64,000 nt of DNA, taken from positions 1-64,000 of the forward strand of contig JBHGXW010000054.1 in NCBI GenBank assembly GCA_041920465.1, written 5' to 3'. The notes under the pieces were generated by a model. That model was not told where the DNA came from. It saw nothing but the letters and a program-made list of their open reading frames with translations, and did no database searches. Of the stretch, positions 1-7,894 are shown in pieces. The translations under genes and the position numbers were made by a program. Source of the DNA: Brevibacillus_H sp041920465 (lineage in GTDB: Bacteria > Bacillota > Bacilli > Brevibacillales > Brevibacillaceae). Numbering within the stretch: position 1 is the stretch's first letter; every line of letters starts with the position of its first letter.

Positions 1-318
1 TTCCGTGAAGGCATTCAGGGATGAAAAACTGTCCGTTCCGTTCATTACGGAAGGGAGTCTTCACAACCCACCCGACTTAAGCTTACGCTACTGTCGGGCG
101 GGGCCCCTTCTACGCTGCGCGCCCCTTTCAGGGGTATAGAAGCTTTTGACAGGAGCTTCTCATCTGACGACTCTGATTCCTTCCTTCACTCTCTTCACTT
201 TGCCATGCCTTCACAAGGAACACGCAATGGGACGAAGCTCTTTCCTTTTCATAACCGATGGATGAAAGTTTAACCACTTTCATAATGTAAAGTGATTAAA
301 CTTTCTTAATATAGTGAG
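1..318. other. Gene-free window edge with hairpins
   Basis: No convincing coding region is seen here. Besides the structured element at 66-160, it contains an inverted repeat at 264-280 and 289-305 (17-bp arms with one mismatch, 8-nt spacer cataatgt). There is no T-run after it, so it is not a standard terminator. The rest shows no recognisable signal. Confidence 0.6.
66..160 (-). repeat. Structured GC-rich element, copy 1 (possible TnpB-element right end)
   Basis: Read on the minus strand, this stretch folds into three nested or successive hairpins: CTTCTA paired with TAGAAG, enclosing CCCCT-GAA-AGGGG, followed by a terminal hairpin CCCGCCCGAC / GTCGGGTGGG (66-104) ending in TTGTG. The terminal hairpin and its flank (GGGGCCCC before, GGGTTGT after) recur in inverted orientation at 1994-2038. 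Dense hairpins ending in such a stem are seen at the right ends of IS200/IS605-type TnpB elements, where the omegaRNA lies. That assignment is inference; no intact tnpB is present in the window. Confidence 0.4.
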
Positions 319-355
319 AAAAAAGCCTTAGTCCCGGAGAGCGAGGACCAAGGCT
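319..355 (-). terminator. Rho-independent terminator of ypmB
   Basis: On the minus strand an 11-bp stem (AGCCTTGGTCC / GGACTAAGGCT, one G-T wobble) with a 10-nt loop is followed by six T residues, just past the ypmB stop codon. Confidence 0.85.
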
Positions 356-368
356 TTCGTACGTGAAT

Positions 369-857
369 TTATGATGCTGTTGTTACCGGATTAAGCCGGT
401 AAGATTTGAGGACTTTCCCCGTCTTGAAATCATAGTAGACGTAATGATAACGCTGATCTTGATCAATAAATACCGCTTCCCAGAACTTTTGCTTGTCTTG
501 AATACCAGGAACGATATGAATGATTTTGGGATTTTTATACCCTTTTTCCAAAGCGGTTTGGACGCTGGCTCTGGTTACGACTCCATCCATTATCTCAAAA
601 TCAACCGTGTCGGGAGTCATCCAGGCAACTACTGACGTGCCTACGAGGTTTTTTCCGATCACGACAGCATACGTTTTGGCTCCCCGATATTCATCAATTT
701 CGTCAATTTGGGCAATACTGGTTCTCTCTGCAACCCACTGACGCACCTGTTCTTCAAAAGCGCGCTTCTCTCCTGCAACGCTGGACGTCAGATGATACAC
801 AAAAATTGTCAACACGACAAAAATGCTTGCCAAAATGATTCCGATACGAACATACAC
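369..857 (-). CDS. ypmB: YpmB-like PepSY-type membrane-anchored protein
   Basis: The 162-residue protein has one N-terminal membrane anchor (about residues 4-24) and an extracytoplasmic domain resembling the PepSY-like fold of B. subtilis YpmB (DUF5590), including the closing run YVYYDFKTGKVL. YpmB has no established biochemical role. The start is GTG at 855-857, because AAGGAG lies 10 nt upstream. In B. subtilis ypmB lies beside dinG, and dinG is about 4 kb upstream here, which supports the assignment. It probably shares a transcript with the upstream gene (37-nt gap) and ends at the terminator at 319-355. Confidence 0.7.
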   Translation of the reverse strand: MYVRIGIILASIFVVLTIFVYHLTSSVAGEKRAFEEQVRQWVAERTSIAQIDEIDEYRGAKTYAVVIGKNLVGTSVVAWMTPDTVDFEIMDGVVTRASVQTALEKGYKNPKIIHIVPGIQDKQKFWEAVFIDQDQRYHYVYYDFKTGKVLKSYRLNPVTTAS

Positions 858-894
858 AAACCATTAACTCCTTTTATCCAATCCGGCTGAACCA

Positions 895-1599
895 TCACAC
901 AAATCGAAACACCAGTTGATCGTGCTTCGGATTTTGCGGATGCTTCACTTCCAAATCGACATTCAGTTGTTTCACTCGCTGGTCATTGGTATCATACCAC
1001 AGCTCATAGCGGATCACCACATGCTGCAGCAAGTCGTGGATAACGTCATCTCCCTGAAATTGTGGTCCCAACCAGAGAGACAGCAGCGCATGCACCTGAT
1101 CAGGAGGCAGTGTAAACTGATACCCTTTTAAGCCGTTACGGGTCCGGCTGTCCAACTGTAAGGGCGAGATTGACTGCAATTGTGCTTGAATCACCATCGC
1201 ATGTTCATATGGCGTAAATAGCGCATACGGCAAAAATTGCGGAGTTTCTTCCTCGCCGTCCACTTTTACTGACAGTTTTTGGTCGGTCCGTTTCATCTGG
1301 ATGGTATGCCCTGAAACATTTCCGGTTATATCAAAGGTTTCTCCGCTGTAAAAGCCTTTATACCATTGGTTTTGGGTTTGAATTTGATAAGCTATGGGAC
1401 GTTTGGCGGACAACTGATCAATCAGCTTGCCGATTTCGTCGCGATATGCTTCCTGTTTGGCCTGTATCACCACTGCTTTATGGACAGATGAATCGGGAGG
1501 GAGGGGCTTTTCGGAGATTTTGGCCAGCAGCATCCCGAACAGAAATAACCCCACAAATATGGGAATCAGCCACCACAGTTGTTTTTGTCTGATGTTCAT
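895..1599 (-). CDS. Hypothetical membrane-anchored protein
   Basis: This 234-residue protein is not recognised. It has one hydrophobic N-terminal segment (about residues 9-27, no lipobox cysteine) followed by a soluble domain that should lie outside the cell. The domain has a long region of alternating polar and hydrophobic residues and ends in a beta-rich stretch (WYDTNDQRVKQLNVDLEV). This could be a lipoprotein-like carrier or envelope fold, but I see no diagnostic motif. A GAGGGGGG ribosome site precedes the ATG. It is followed closely by ypmB and is likely cotranscribed with it. Confidence 0.6.
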   Translation of the reverse strand: MNIRQKQLWWLIPIFVGLFLFGMLLAKISEKPLPPDSSVHKAVVIQAKQEAYRDEIGKLIDQLSAKRPIAYQIQTQNQWYKGFYSGETFDITGNVSGHTIQMKRTDQKLSVKVDGEEETPQFLPYALFTPYEHAMVIQAQLQSISPLQLDSRTRNGLKGYQFTLPPDQVHALLSLWLGPQFQGDDVIHDLLQHVVIRYELWYDTNDQRVKQLNVDLEVKHPQNPKHDQLVFRFV

Positions 1600-1682
1600 G
1601 CCAATCCCCCCTCGTCCGTTTCCTAAATATTATGTAGGACAAGAAGGTTTTAGAACGATACCGAAAACTTTCTAAACATAGC

Positions 1683-1904
1683 GGCAGTGTTAGCGGTGAT
1701 ACTACAGGTACACCCCAAGGAGGTGAGCGTGTGAAACTGCCAACGACAACCTCGGATCCAATGGAGTCGTTGCTACAGGAGTTCCGTGTTTCCTGGGCAG
1801 GATTATCATCACCGCTTAGAAGAGCCTTACCTCAACATTCGCCAATTGCTTATCGCCACACCTCTTTGAAACACATTTGGCGAACAAGTCCAGATGGAAG
1901 CTAA
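1683..1904 (+). pseudogene. Possible decayed TnpB C-terminal remnant
   Basis: An open plus-strand frame without a start or ribosome site runs SGSVSGDTTGTPQGGERVKL... to a TAA at about 1904. A second frame ending at 1731 reads NFLNIAAVLAV, resembling the D-x-N-A-A-x-N-I tail of the TnpB RuvC/zinc-ribbon region. Together they look like a frameshifted TnpB C-terminus lying 90 bp upstream of the hairpin at 1994-2038, the normal spatial order for a TnpB gene and its right end. The similarity is weak and judged by eye; a chance open frame is a real alternative. Confidence 0.25.
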
Positions 1905-1993
1905 CCAAAATACCCCTACCTACACCTTTCGCTCCGTTTCACTCCCGTCAATGGATGATGGGAGACCTTTTCACGTTTGCCTCGGCGCTTGCT

Positions 1994-2038
1994 TAGGGCC
2001 CCGACCGATGAAGCGTCAGCTACAGTCGGTTGGGTTGT
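1994..2038 (+). repeat. Structured GC-rich element, copy 2 (inverted relative to copy 1)
   Basis: The plus strand reads GGGCCCCGACCGA, then a loop with AAGCGTCAGCT, then TCGGTTGGGTTGTT. The same layout (GGGCCCCGCCCGAC, loop AGCGTAAGCT, GTCGGGTGGGTTGT) occurs on the minus strand at 66-112. The arms pair imperfectly (CCCGACCGA/TCGGTTGGG). The hairpin abuts the mtaD stop codon. It is probably a diverged copy of the same mobile-element end. Confidence 0.5.
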
Positions 2039-3334
2039 TTATCTCTTCAACAATTGGAACATGCGATTTGCTTCATAAATCACCTGTTCTTCATCCACTG
2101 TTAAAAGTTCACGATCCCTCATGATAAACCGTCCTGCCACAATTGTGTCGGTTACGTCGCGTCCGTTTGCAGCATAAACGACGTGGGAGACCGGGTTATG
2201 AGCTGGATGGAAATGAGCTTGGGCACTGTCTAGCATAATCAAATCCGCTTGTTTACCCACTTCCAGTGAGCCGATCGTTTCTTTCTGAAACACACTGTCC
2301 GCCCCCAAAATGGTGGCCATTCGCAGGGCTTGATCAGCCGGTACGGCAACAGGATCGTTGCGGACGCCTTTATGCAGGATGGCAGCCAGTTTCAGTTCCT
2401 CGAACAAATTGAGATTATTGTTGCTCGCGGAACTGTCGGTTCCAAGTGAAACGCTTATGCCTTTGGCCAGCATTTCCGGAACGCGCGCTACGCCGCTCGC
2501 CAGCTTGAGGTTGCTGACAATATTGTGGGACACCTTCACATCATATTTTGCCAAAGTATCAATCTCTTCATCCGTCAAATGAACAGCATGTGCTACCAGA
2601 GTCGGACGGTTGAAAACGCCCAGGTTCTCCAGATGTGCTACCGGACGAACTCCGTAATCCTTCACATTTTGCTCTACTTCCCAAGCTGTCTCGGACATGT
2701 GGATATGAATCGGCAAGTCCAATTCATGAGCACGATCCAGAATTTGCGTGATGAAATCAGGTGTGCACGTATAAGGAGCATGCGGCGACATCATGACTGT
2801 GATGCGGCCGTCCGCTTGATTATGCCAGTCACGCGCAAACTGGGTTGCTTCGGCCAGTTTGGCTTGTCTTTCTTCTTCTGAGCAGAAGCCGATCATCCCG
2901 CGGCACAGGCGGGCCCTCATGCCGGATGACTCAACAGCCTGAGCTACCTGATTCATATGATCATACATATCAACAAATGTCGTGGTTCCCGTGCGAATCA
3001 TCTCGATTATGGAAAGATAAGTTCCCCATTTCACATGGTCTGCCGTAAATTGAGCTTCCAGCGGCCACATTTTTTCTTCCAGCCATTGCTGCAATGGCAA
3101 GTCGTCGGCATACCCCCTCAAGAGCGACATGCCCACATGACCATGAGTATTGATTAAGCCCGGCAAGACGTATTTGTTTTTCCCGTTGATCACTTGATCA
3201 TAGCCGCTCAAATCTTCCGGTGTCGGCCCAACATAAGTAATAGAACTGCCTTCAAATGCGACCGCACCATCGTGGATCACATCGTTTTTCTCATTTACGG
3301 TAATGATAGTAGCATGAGTGATGATGGTTTTCAC
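2039..3334 (-). CDS. mtaD: MtaD-like deaminase (MTA/SAH or aminofutalosine)
   Basis: A 431-residue amidohydrolase of the 5'-methylthioadenosine/S-adenosylhomocysteine deaminase family. The metal site is intact: HGH after LPGLINT (about 64-66), HIHMSE in the middle, H after LVAHAVH, and GTDSSASNN near residue 300. It is cytoplasmic and probably binds one divalent metal ion. The same family includes 6-amino-6-deoxyfutalosine deaminase (MqnX). Because mqnA, ubiX and an mqnP-like gene lie in this window, that activity is a fair alternative; sequence alone does not decide. The start is GTG at 3332-3334, with GGAG 9 nt upstream. Confidence 0.85.
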   Translation of the reverse strand: MKTIITHATIITVNEKNDVIHDGAVAFEGSSITYVGPTPEDLSGYDQVINGKNKYVLPGLINTHGHVGMSLLRGYADDLPLQQWLEEKMWPLEAQFTADHVKWGTYLSIIEMIRTGTTTFVDMYDHMNQVAQAVESSGMRARLCRGMIGFCSEEERQAKLAEATQFARDWHNQADGRITVMMSPHAPYTCTPDFITQILDRAHELDLPIHIHMSETAWEVEQNVKDYGVRPVAHLENLGVFNRPTLVAHAVHLTDEEIDTLAKYDVKVSHNIVSNLKLASGVARVPEMLAKGISVSLGTDSSASNNNLNLFEELKLAAILHKGVRNDPVAVPADQALRMATILGADSVFQKETIGSLEVGKQADLIMLDSAQAHFHPAHNPVSHVVYAANGRDVTDTIVAGRFIMRDRELLTVDEEQVIYEANRMFQLLKR

Positions 3335-3370
3335 TTATTGACACTCCGTTCCTCAGGAAGTTGGTTTTGC

Positions 3371-3994
3371 TTACGTAAGGTAGTACGCCAAACTTTGCAA
3401 GCTGGAGGTTACATCTGCATTGTGAATGCGAACCTCTTTGTTGGTGCGGATATTGACGGGAGCAAAATTTAAGATTCCCTCAATTCCCGCATCAATTAAT
3501 TGATCAGCAACATCTTGAGCAGCAGCTGCTGGTACCGTGATAATCGCGAGACGAATTTGTTTCTCGGCTACCCATTGTTTTAGTTCCCACATCGGGCGGA
3601 TCGTCAATCCAGCGATCTCCTGGCCGATCTTGGCCGGATCTGCGTCAAAAATAGCGACAATCCGCATGTTGTCTTTGAGATACACATTGTAGTTGCTGAT
3701 GGCATGCCCAAGATGACCTGCCCCGACCAAGGCAACGTGAATTTCTTGATCCAGCTTTAAAATATGCCTGATTTTTTCAATTAAATAATCGACATCATAG
3801 CCTATTCCTTTTTTCCCGAAATCACCAAACGCTGCCAAATCTTTGCGAATTTGCGCCGGGTTCACGTCTAATATCTTCCCCATTTGCTGCGAAGAGACTG
3901 TTTTGACGTCCATCTGCCGAAGATTTGTCAAATAACGCAAATAGATCGGCAAGCGGCGGACTACTGCTTCTGATATTTTGGGCGCTTTTACCAC
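3371..3994 (-). CDS. rex: Redox-sensing transcriptional repressor Rex
   Basis: A 207-residue protein with the full Rex layout: an N-terminal winged helix (residues about 1-80, KISEAVVRRLPIYLRYL and VNPAQIRKDLAAFG) and a C-terminal Rossmann domain beginning with VALVGAGHLGHAI. Rex binds DNA when NADH/NAD+ is low and releases it on NADH binding, derepressing respiratory and fermentative genes. The C-terminal swapped helix (ADVTSSLQSLAYYL) is present. The start is GTG at 3992-3994 behind AGAGGAGG. It lies between mtaD and a ComEC-like lipoprotein gene. A weak Rex-like site occurs upstream of qcrA (22227-22244). Confidence 0.95.
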   Translation of the reverse strand: MVKAPKISEAVVRRLPIYLRYLTNLRQMDVKTVSSQQMGKILDVNPAQIRKDLAAFGDFGKKGIGYDVDYLIEKIRHILKLDQEIHVALVGAGHLGHAISNYNVYLKDNMRIVAIFDADPAKIGQEIAGLTIRPMWELKQWVAEKQIRLAIITVPAAAAQDVADQLIDAGIEGILNFAPVNIRTNKEVRIHNADVTSSLQSLAYYLT

Positions 3995-4009
3995 AGAACG
4001 TCCTCCTCT

Positions 4010-4897
4010 CTATTCCCTCTTACGTTTCAATACTTTGTAATCTTTTCCGTTTGACAAAATCGTAATCGTGCCATGCTGTCCGGTTATGTATGTCTCTGCC
4101 CACGATTCGTTCAGGCGTTCCACGATCTCTTCCTGACTTGCCTTCATCTTTTCTTGGGAAACCCCTACTTCAATGACAGCCACTTGTGCATCCACCTTTT
4201 GCAAGAAAACAGGTGAAGACGCCTGGTTGCTTCCCTGGCTTGCCACTTTGAGAATTTCTGCACGAATCAAGGCGGGAAACCTCTCCAGCAATCGCTCCTC
4301 CGCTTGCTCCCCAATCTCGCTGGTAAATAAAAAGCGAAGCTGATCCTGCTTCAGTTGAAACACCAAAGAGTTGTCCTGCGGCGAGAGAAACAGCGGTTCA
4401 GAAGGATTCATCACCTTCATTACAATCTTTTCGTCAAAGGCAAGCTCATCCCCTTCTCTCAAGAGCAGCAGTTTCATATCCGCCGTCAAGGGAATGATCC
4501 GTCGAACAGACTGGCTGATTGCTTCCGGCATAATGATTGTATCAATCTGAAAACTGTTGGCAAGTGCCGAATATCCGCCTGCATGATTCGGCAAATCATT
4601 GGTTATCATCACATAGTCGATTTTGGTCACTTTGCGCTCCTGAAGCAGGTGTATCAAGTCCGAAGCATCTTCGGAACTCCCGGTATCAATCAACATTTTT
4701 TTGCCATTGGGAAAGCGGATGAGCGTACTTTCTCCATCTGGCAGAGGAAAAAAAGTTGTGATCATGCCGGTAAAATCATTCTCACTCTCGCTTAGTATAG
4801 GGTCGTCCACCTTGACTACGTTTTTCAGATGTTGATCAATGGAGCAGGCCGATAACACGAATACCAATGACATTACGATAAGATGAAAGACTCTCAT
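4010..4897 (-). CDS. ComEC-like MBL-fold lipoprotein lacking usual metal ligands
   Basis: A 295-residue exported protein. The signal peptide ends in the lipobox LSAC (Cys18), predicting a membrane-anchored lipoprotein. The mature part resembles the C-terminal metallo-beta-lactamase domain of ComEC and free ComEC-like proteins (LIDTGSSEDASDLIHLL, then a motif 2 region, then NSLVFQLKQDQLRFLFTSEIG). The usual THxHxDHxGG motif reads MITNDLPNHAGG, so most metal ligands are lost or altered. It may be a non-catalytic binding protein or have a changed metal site. The start ATG is 15 nt upstream of rex territory, with the gene stop at 4010. Confidence 0.7.
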   Translation of the reverse strand: MRVFHLIVMSLVFVLSACSIDQHLKNVVKVDDPILSESENDFTGMITTFFPLPDGESTLIRFPNGKKMLIDTGSSEDASDLIHLLQERKVTKIDYVMITNDLPNHAGGYSALANSFQIDTIIMPEAISQSVRRIIPLTADMKLLLLREGDELAFDEKIVMKVMNPSEPLFLSPQDNSLVFQLKQDQLRFLFTSEIGEQAEERLLERFPALIRAEILKVASQGSNQASSPVFLQKVDAQVAVIEVGVSQEKMKASQEEIVERLNESWAETYITGQHGTITILSNGKDYKVLKRKRE

Positions 4898-4932
4898 GGA
4901 TCAGATCACCCTCATGCTAAGGTTGGTTCATT

Positions 4933-7821
4933 TTATGTCTCATCATTCAGAACCATACCGTTCAGAAAAGGCTTGATCATCTCCCGCAAATCGGTCCAAG
5001 GCCCTGTTTTTGTCTGAAATGGCGGCAATGATTTGAGAAATGAGCGCCCGTATTTGGATTCTACGATCCGTGAATCAAATACCACAATTACTCCGCGATC
5101 GTGATGATGCCGAATCAATCGACCAATCCCTTGTTTGAAACGAATAATCGCATGCGGCAGGGAGAGGGTCATAAACGGATTTTTTCGCTCCGCCTTCAGC
5201 TTCTCCGATCGCCCCTCAAGCAGCGGATGGTTCGGAGGAGTAAACGGCAAACGAACGATGATCAGACAGCTCAACGCTTCCCCCGGAATGTCCACGCCTT
5301 CCCAAAAGCTGCTGGTTCCCAGCAAAACGCTTTTAGGGCCTCGCTGGAATTTGCGTACCAGCTTGTTGCGGTTACTGCTGTCAATCCCGTGCCCAAGCAG
5401 TGTAAAACCTTCCTCTTCCCCAAGTCTTGCCTTCATCCCTTCATATACCTGGTGAAGCATGGAATAAGAGGTAAACAGAATCAGCGTTCTGCCTTCCGCC
5501 GCTCGAGTCACGTCAAGGCAGCCTTGTATGACGGCTTCCAGATAGATGTTCTCATTCTCTGCAATCGACGGCAAATCAGACGGCAACAACATCAGCCCCT
5601 GCTCTTCGTAACGAAACGGAGACGGCAAGGAAAGCGTGCGGAACTGTTCCGGTTCAGAAGCATCCATGCCAAATCGTTCCAAAAGATAGTCAAAGCTGTT
5701 TTTCACCGTTAAGGTTGCCGAAGTAAGAATCACACTATGCTTCTTGGCAAATAATTGTCCTTTGAGAGCGTCGGCCACATCAAGCGGCGAAGCATAAAAG
5801 AACAAATGTTTCCGGGAGGTACGCGATTCGATCTCTATCCACTTGACCAGATCCGGCTGGTTCTCCAGAAGAAGCAGATGAATCGTTTCCGCCGTTTTTT
5901 TCAGCTCCTCGACAAGACCTTCCAGATTGGTTTTCACACTTCTGAGCGTATAGCTTGGAACCTCATCGGCAATCTTGGCTAGTCCGAGATACTCCTCCAG
6001 TTGGGCCGCCAGATTGTTCAGCAGTTTGACCAACTTGTCCGAAGATTTGACGATTCGTTCATCCCGGTCATGAAAATCCGCCAACTGGTACCTTATGGTT
6101 GCGCGCCCGATTTCGGTTTCTTTTGCCCGCTTCAGCGCCCAATGATACAACAACTGAGACCACTGCTGGGCAATCTCCCGTGCATTCAAATGATGTTGGC
6201 GCAAGGAACGGAGTTTGTCCAGTACTTGATCCGCGAGAAAAGGTTTTGCCTCGCTAAGTTCATTGCCGAATACTGCCAGAATACCTGTATCGTGATCCGG
6301 TTCCAGGCGGTCGAGCAATTGTACAAGCTGAACTGTTGAGTAGTCGACCCCTAAATGCTGGCTGGCCACATCCTCCAGTTGATGTGCCTCGTCAATAATG
6401 ATCACTTGACTGGGCGGCAGGACATGCCCTTCCGCTTGCATGTCGCTAGCCAACAGCGCGTGATTGACAATGATGAGATCAGCCTCTCGTGTCTTCTCCT
6501 TCGCCCGGAAGTAGTAACAGCGGGAAAACCACGGACAATGACGGTTCATGCAGGAGTGGGCGTCACTTCTGATTTGCTGCCACAGAAGCGTTCCGGCAGG
6601 CGGCAAGCTGATTTCTTCGTAATCGCCCGTCTCTGTCTGGGTCAGCCAGGTAACCAACTGAGCCTTGGCCAGCATCATCTCATGCGTGGTGTCTGCTTGA
6701 TCCGTCAGACTTTGTTCAAATTTTCTCAGGCAGATGTAATTGCCGCGTCCTTTGAGCTGAGCCGCGGTCAAAGGGAACGGGAGTGCTTTTTGCAGATGCG
6801 GTATATCTTTGTGAAACAGCTGTTCTTGCAATTGAATCGTATTGGTGCTGATCATGACCTGCTCTTGATTCTGCTTCGCCCAGAGAATGCTGGGAATCAG
6901 ATAGGCGAGCGATTTCCCCGTGCCCGTTCCTGCTTCCACAAACAGATGTACTCCATCATTCATTGCTTCATAGATAGCTCGAATCATCGCTTCCTGTTCT
7001 TCCCTGCGCCGATACTCCGGGTAAACCTGTGACAATGTTCCGCCATAGCCAATCAGACTTTCCAGGAAAACATCCATCTCAAAATCGGTATACGCCTTTG
7101 CCTCCGCTGTCAAGGGAACAGGACGTTTCTTCAGGGCAAGCTGGCGGTAAATATCCCACTTCTCCTCATTTGTGTCATTCACATGATCCGTCGGCTCCAG
7201 CGGGATGGCCACCATTTTTTCCATCTCTACAGAAGTCAGCAATTTATGAATGTCGGAGCGAAACGAGGCTACCAGCATCTGCAAGCGTTGGATGGTAACG
7301 AGAGGCAGTTCCCGTAACATTTCCAACAGCTTCAGGAAAAGCAAAGCGGTTGCCATCGCATCGCTATCCGCCTGATGCGGGTTGTCGTGCTGGATGTTAA
7401 ATTCGTCTGCCAATTCCACCAAGCGATAGCTCTCCTGCATCGGCAGCAAAAAACGGGCTAATTCTACCGTATCAATTATATCTCCGTCAAATGGATAATA
7501 GCCCTGCCTAAGCAGGGCTTCTTGCAGAAACTGCAGATCAAAAAAGACATTATGGGCCACAAAGGTCCGTCCATTCAATAGCCGCAAGAATTCAGGCAAC
7601 ACCTCTTCAAGCGTAGGAGCATTCTCCACCATTTCATCCGTGATGCCTGTAAGCGCCGAAATAAACGGCGGAATCGGCTGCAAGGGATTTACCAGCGTGC
7701 TGAATTGATCGATGATTTGTCCGTCCTCGATGATGACAGCCCCGATTTGAATAATACTGTCCCCATTTTTGGGTTGGGTTCCCGTTGTTTCAAAATCAAC
7801 GACGATGAATCTATTCAACAA
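4933..7821 (-). CDS. dinG: DinG-family 3'-5' exonuclease/helicase
   Basis: A 962-residue fusion typical of Firmicute DinG. Residues about 5-170 form a DEDDh exonuclease (DFETTG at 9-14, HNVFFD at 90-95, HQADSDA at 149-155). From about 250 on it is an XPD/DinG-like superfamily 2 helicase with Walker A AGTGTGKS (297-304) and DEAH (477-480). Cysteines 364, 424, 429 and 435 are spaced like an Fe-S cluster, unlike staphylococcal DinG, which lacks one; true helicase activity is therefore possible. The gene starts at one of two consecutive TTG codons (7816-7821); AGAGGTG is better spaced for the second. Confidence 0.93.
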   Translation of the reverse strand: MLNRFIVVDFETTGTQPKNGDSIIQIGAVIIEDGQIIDQFSTLVNPLQPIPPFISALTGITDEMVENAPTLEEVLPEFLRLLNGRTFVAHNVFFDLQFLQEALLRQGYYPFDGDIIDTVELARFLLPMQESYRLVELADEFNIQHDNPHQADSDAMATALLFLKLLEMLRELPLVTIQRLQMLVASFRSDIHKLLTSVEMEKMVAIPLEPTDHVNDTNEEKWDIYRQLALKKRPVPLTAEAKAYTDFEMDVFLESLIGYGGTLSQVYPEYRRREEQEAMIRAIYEAMNDGVHLFVEAGTGTGKSLAYLIPSILWAKQNQEQVMISTNTIQLQEQLFHKDIPHLQKALPFPLTAAQLKGRGNYICLRKFEQSLTDQADTTHEMMLAKAQLVTWLTQTETGDYEEISLPPAGTLLWQQIRSDAHSCMNRHCPWFSRCYYFRAKEKTREADLIIVNHALLASDMQAEGHVLPPSQVIIIDEAHQLEDVASQHLGVDYSTVQLVQLLDRLEPDHDTGILAVFGNELSEAKPFLADQVLDKLRSLRQHHLNAREIAQQWSQLLYHWALKRAKETEIGRATIRYQLADFHDRDERIVKSSDKLVKLLNNLAAQLEEYLGLAKIADEVPSYTLRSVKTNLEGLVEELKKTAETIHLLLLENQPDLVKWIEIESRTSRKHLFFYASPLDVADALKGQLFAKKHSVILTSATLTVKNSFDYLLERFGMDASEPEQFRTLSLPSPFRYEEQGLMLLPSDLPSIAENENIYLEAVIQGCLDVTRAAEGRTLILFTSYSMLHQVYEGMKARLGEEEGFTLLGHGIDSSNRNKLVRKFQRGPKSVLLGTSSFWEGVDIPGEALSCLIIVRLPFTPPNHPLLEGRSEKLKAERKNPFMTLSLPHAIIRFKQGIGRLIRHHHDRGVIVVFDSRIVESKYGRSFLKSLPPFQTKTGPWTDLREMIKPFLNGMVLNDET

Positions 7822-7894
7822 TCGTCACCTCTATATGTAAGCTGCCTAGCATGATAGTCCCTTCATGATTCGGCAGTCATTGACGAAATCCTTC

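Larger units (their letters stand above)
1600..2038. other. Gene-free interval with element remnant
   Basis: This 439-bp interval lies between the start of the 895-1599 gene and the stop of the mtaD-like gene. It holds the possible TnpB remnant (1683-1904), a CTCCC/GGGAG hairpin near 1942-1966 and the terminal hairpin at 1994-2038. The promoter of the 895-1599 gene must lie near 1620-1680, but no convincing -35/-10 pair was found. Confidence 0.5.

Noticed and set aside
6355..7032. 225-codon plus-strand frame opposite dinG
   Set aside because: Antisense to conserved helicase motifs and without a start signal.
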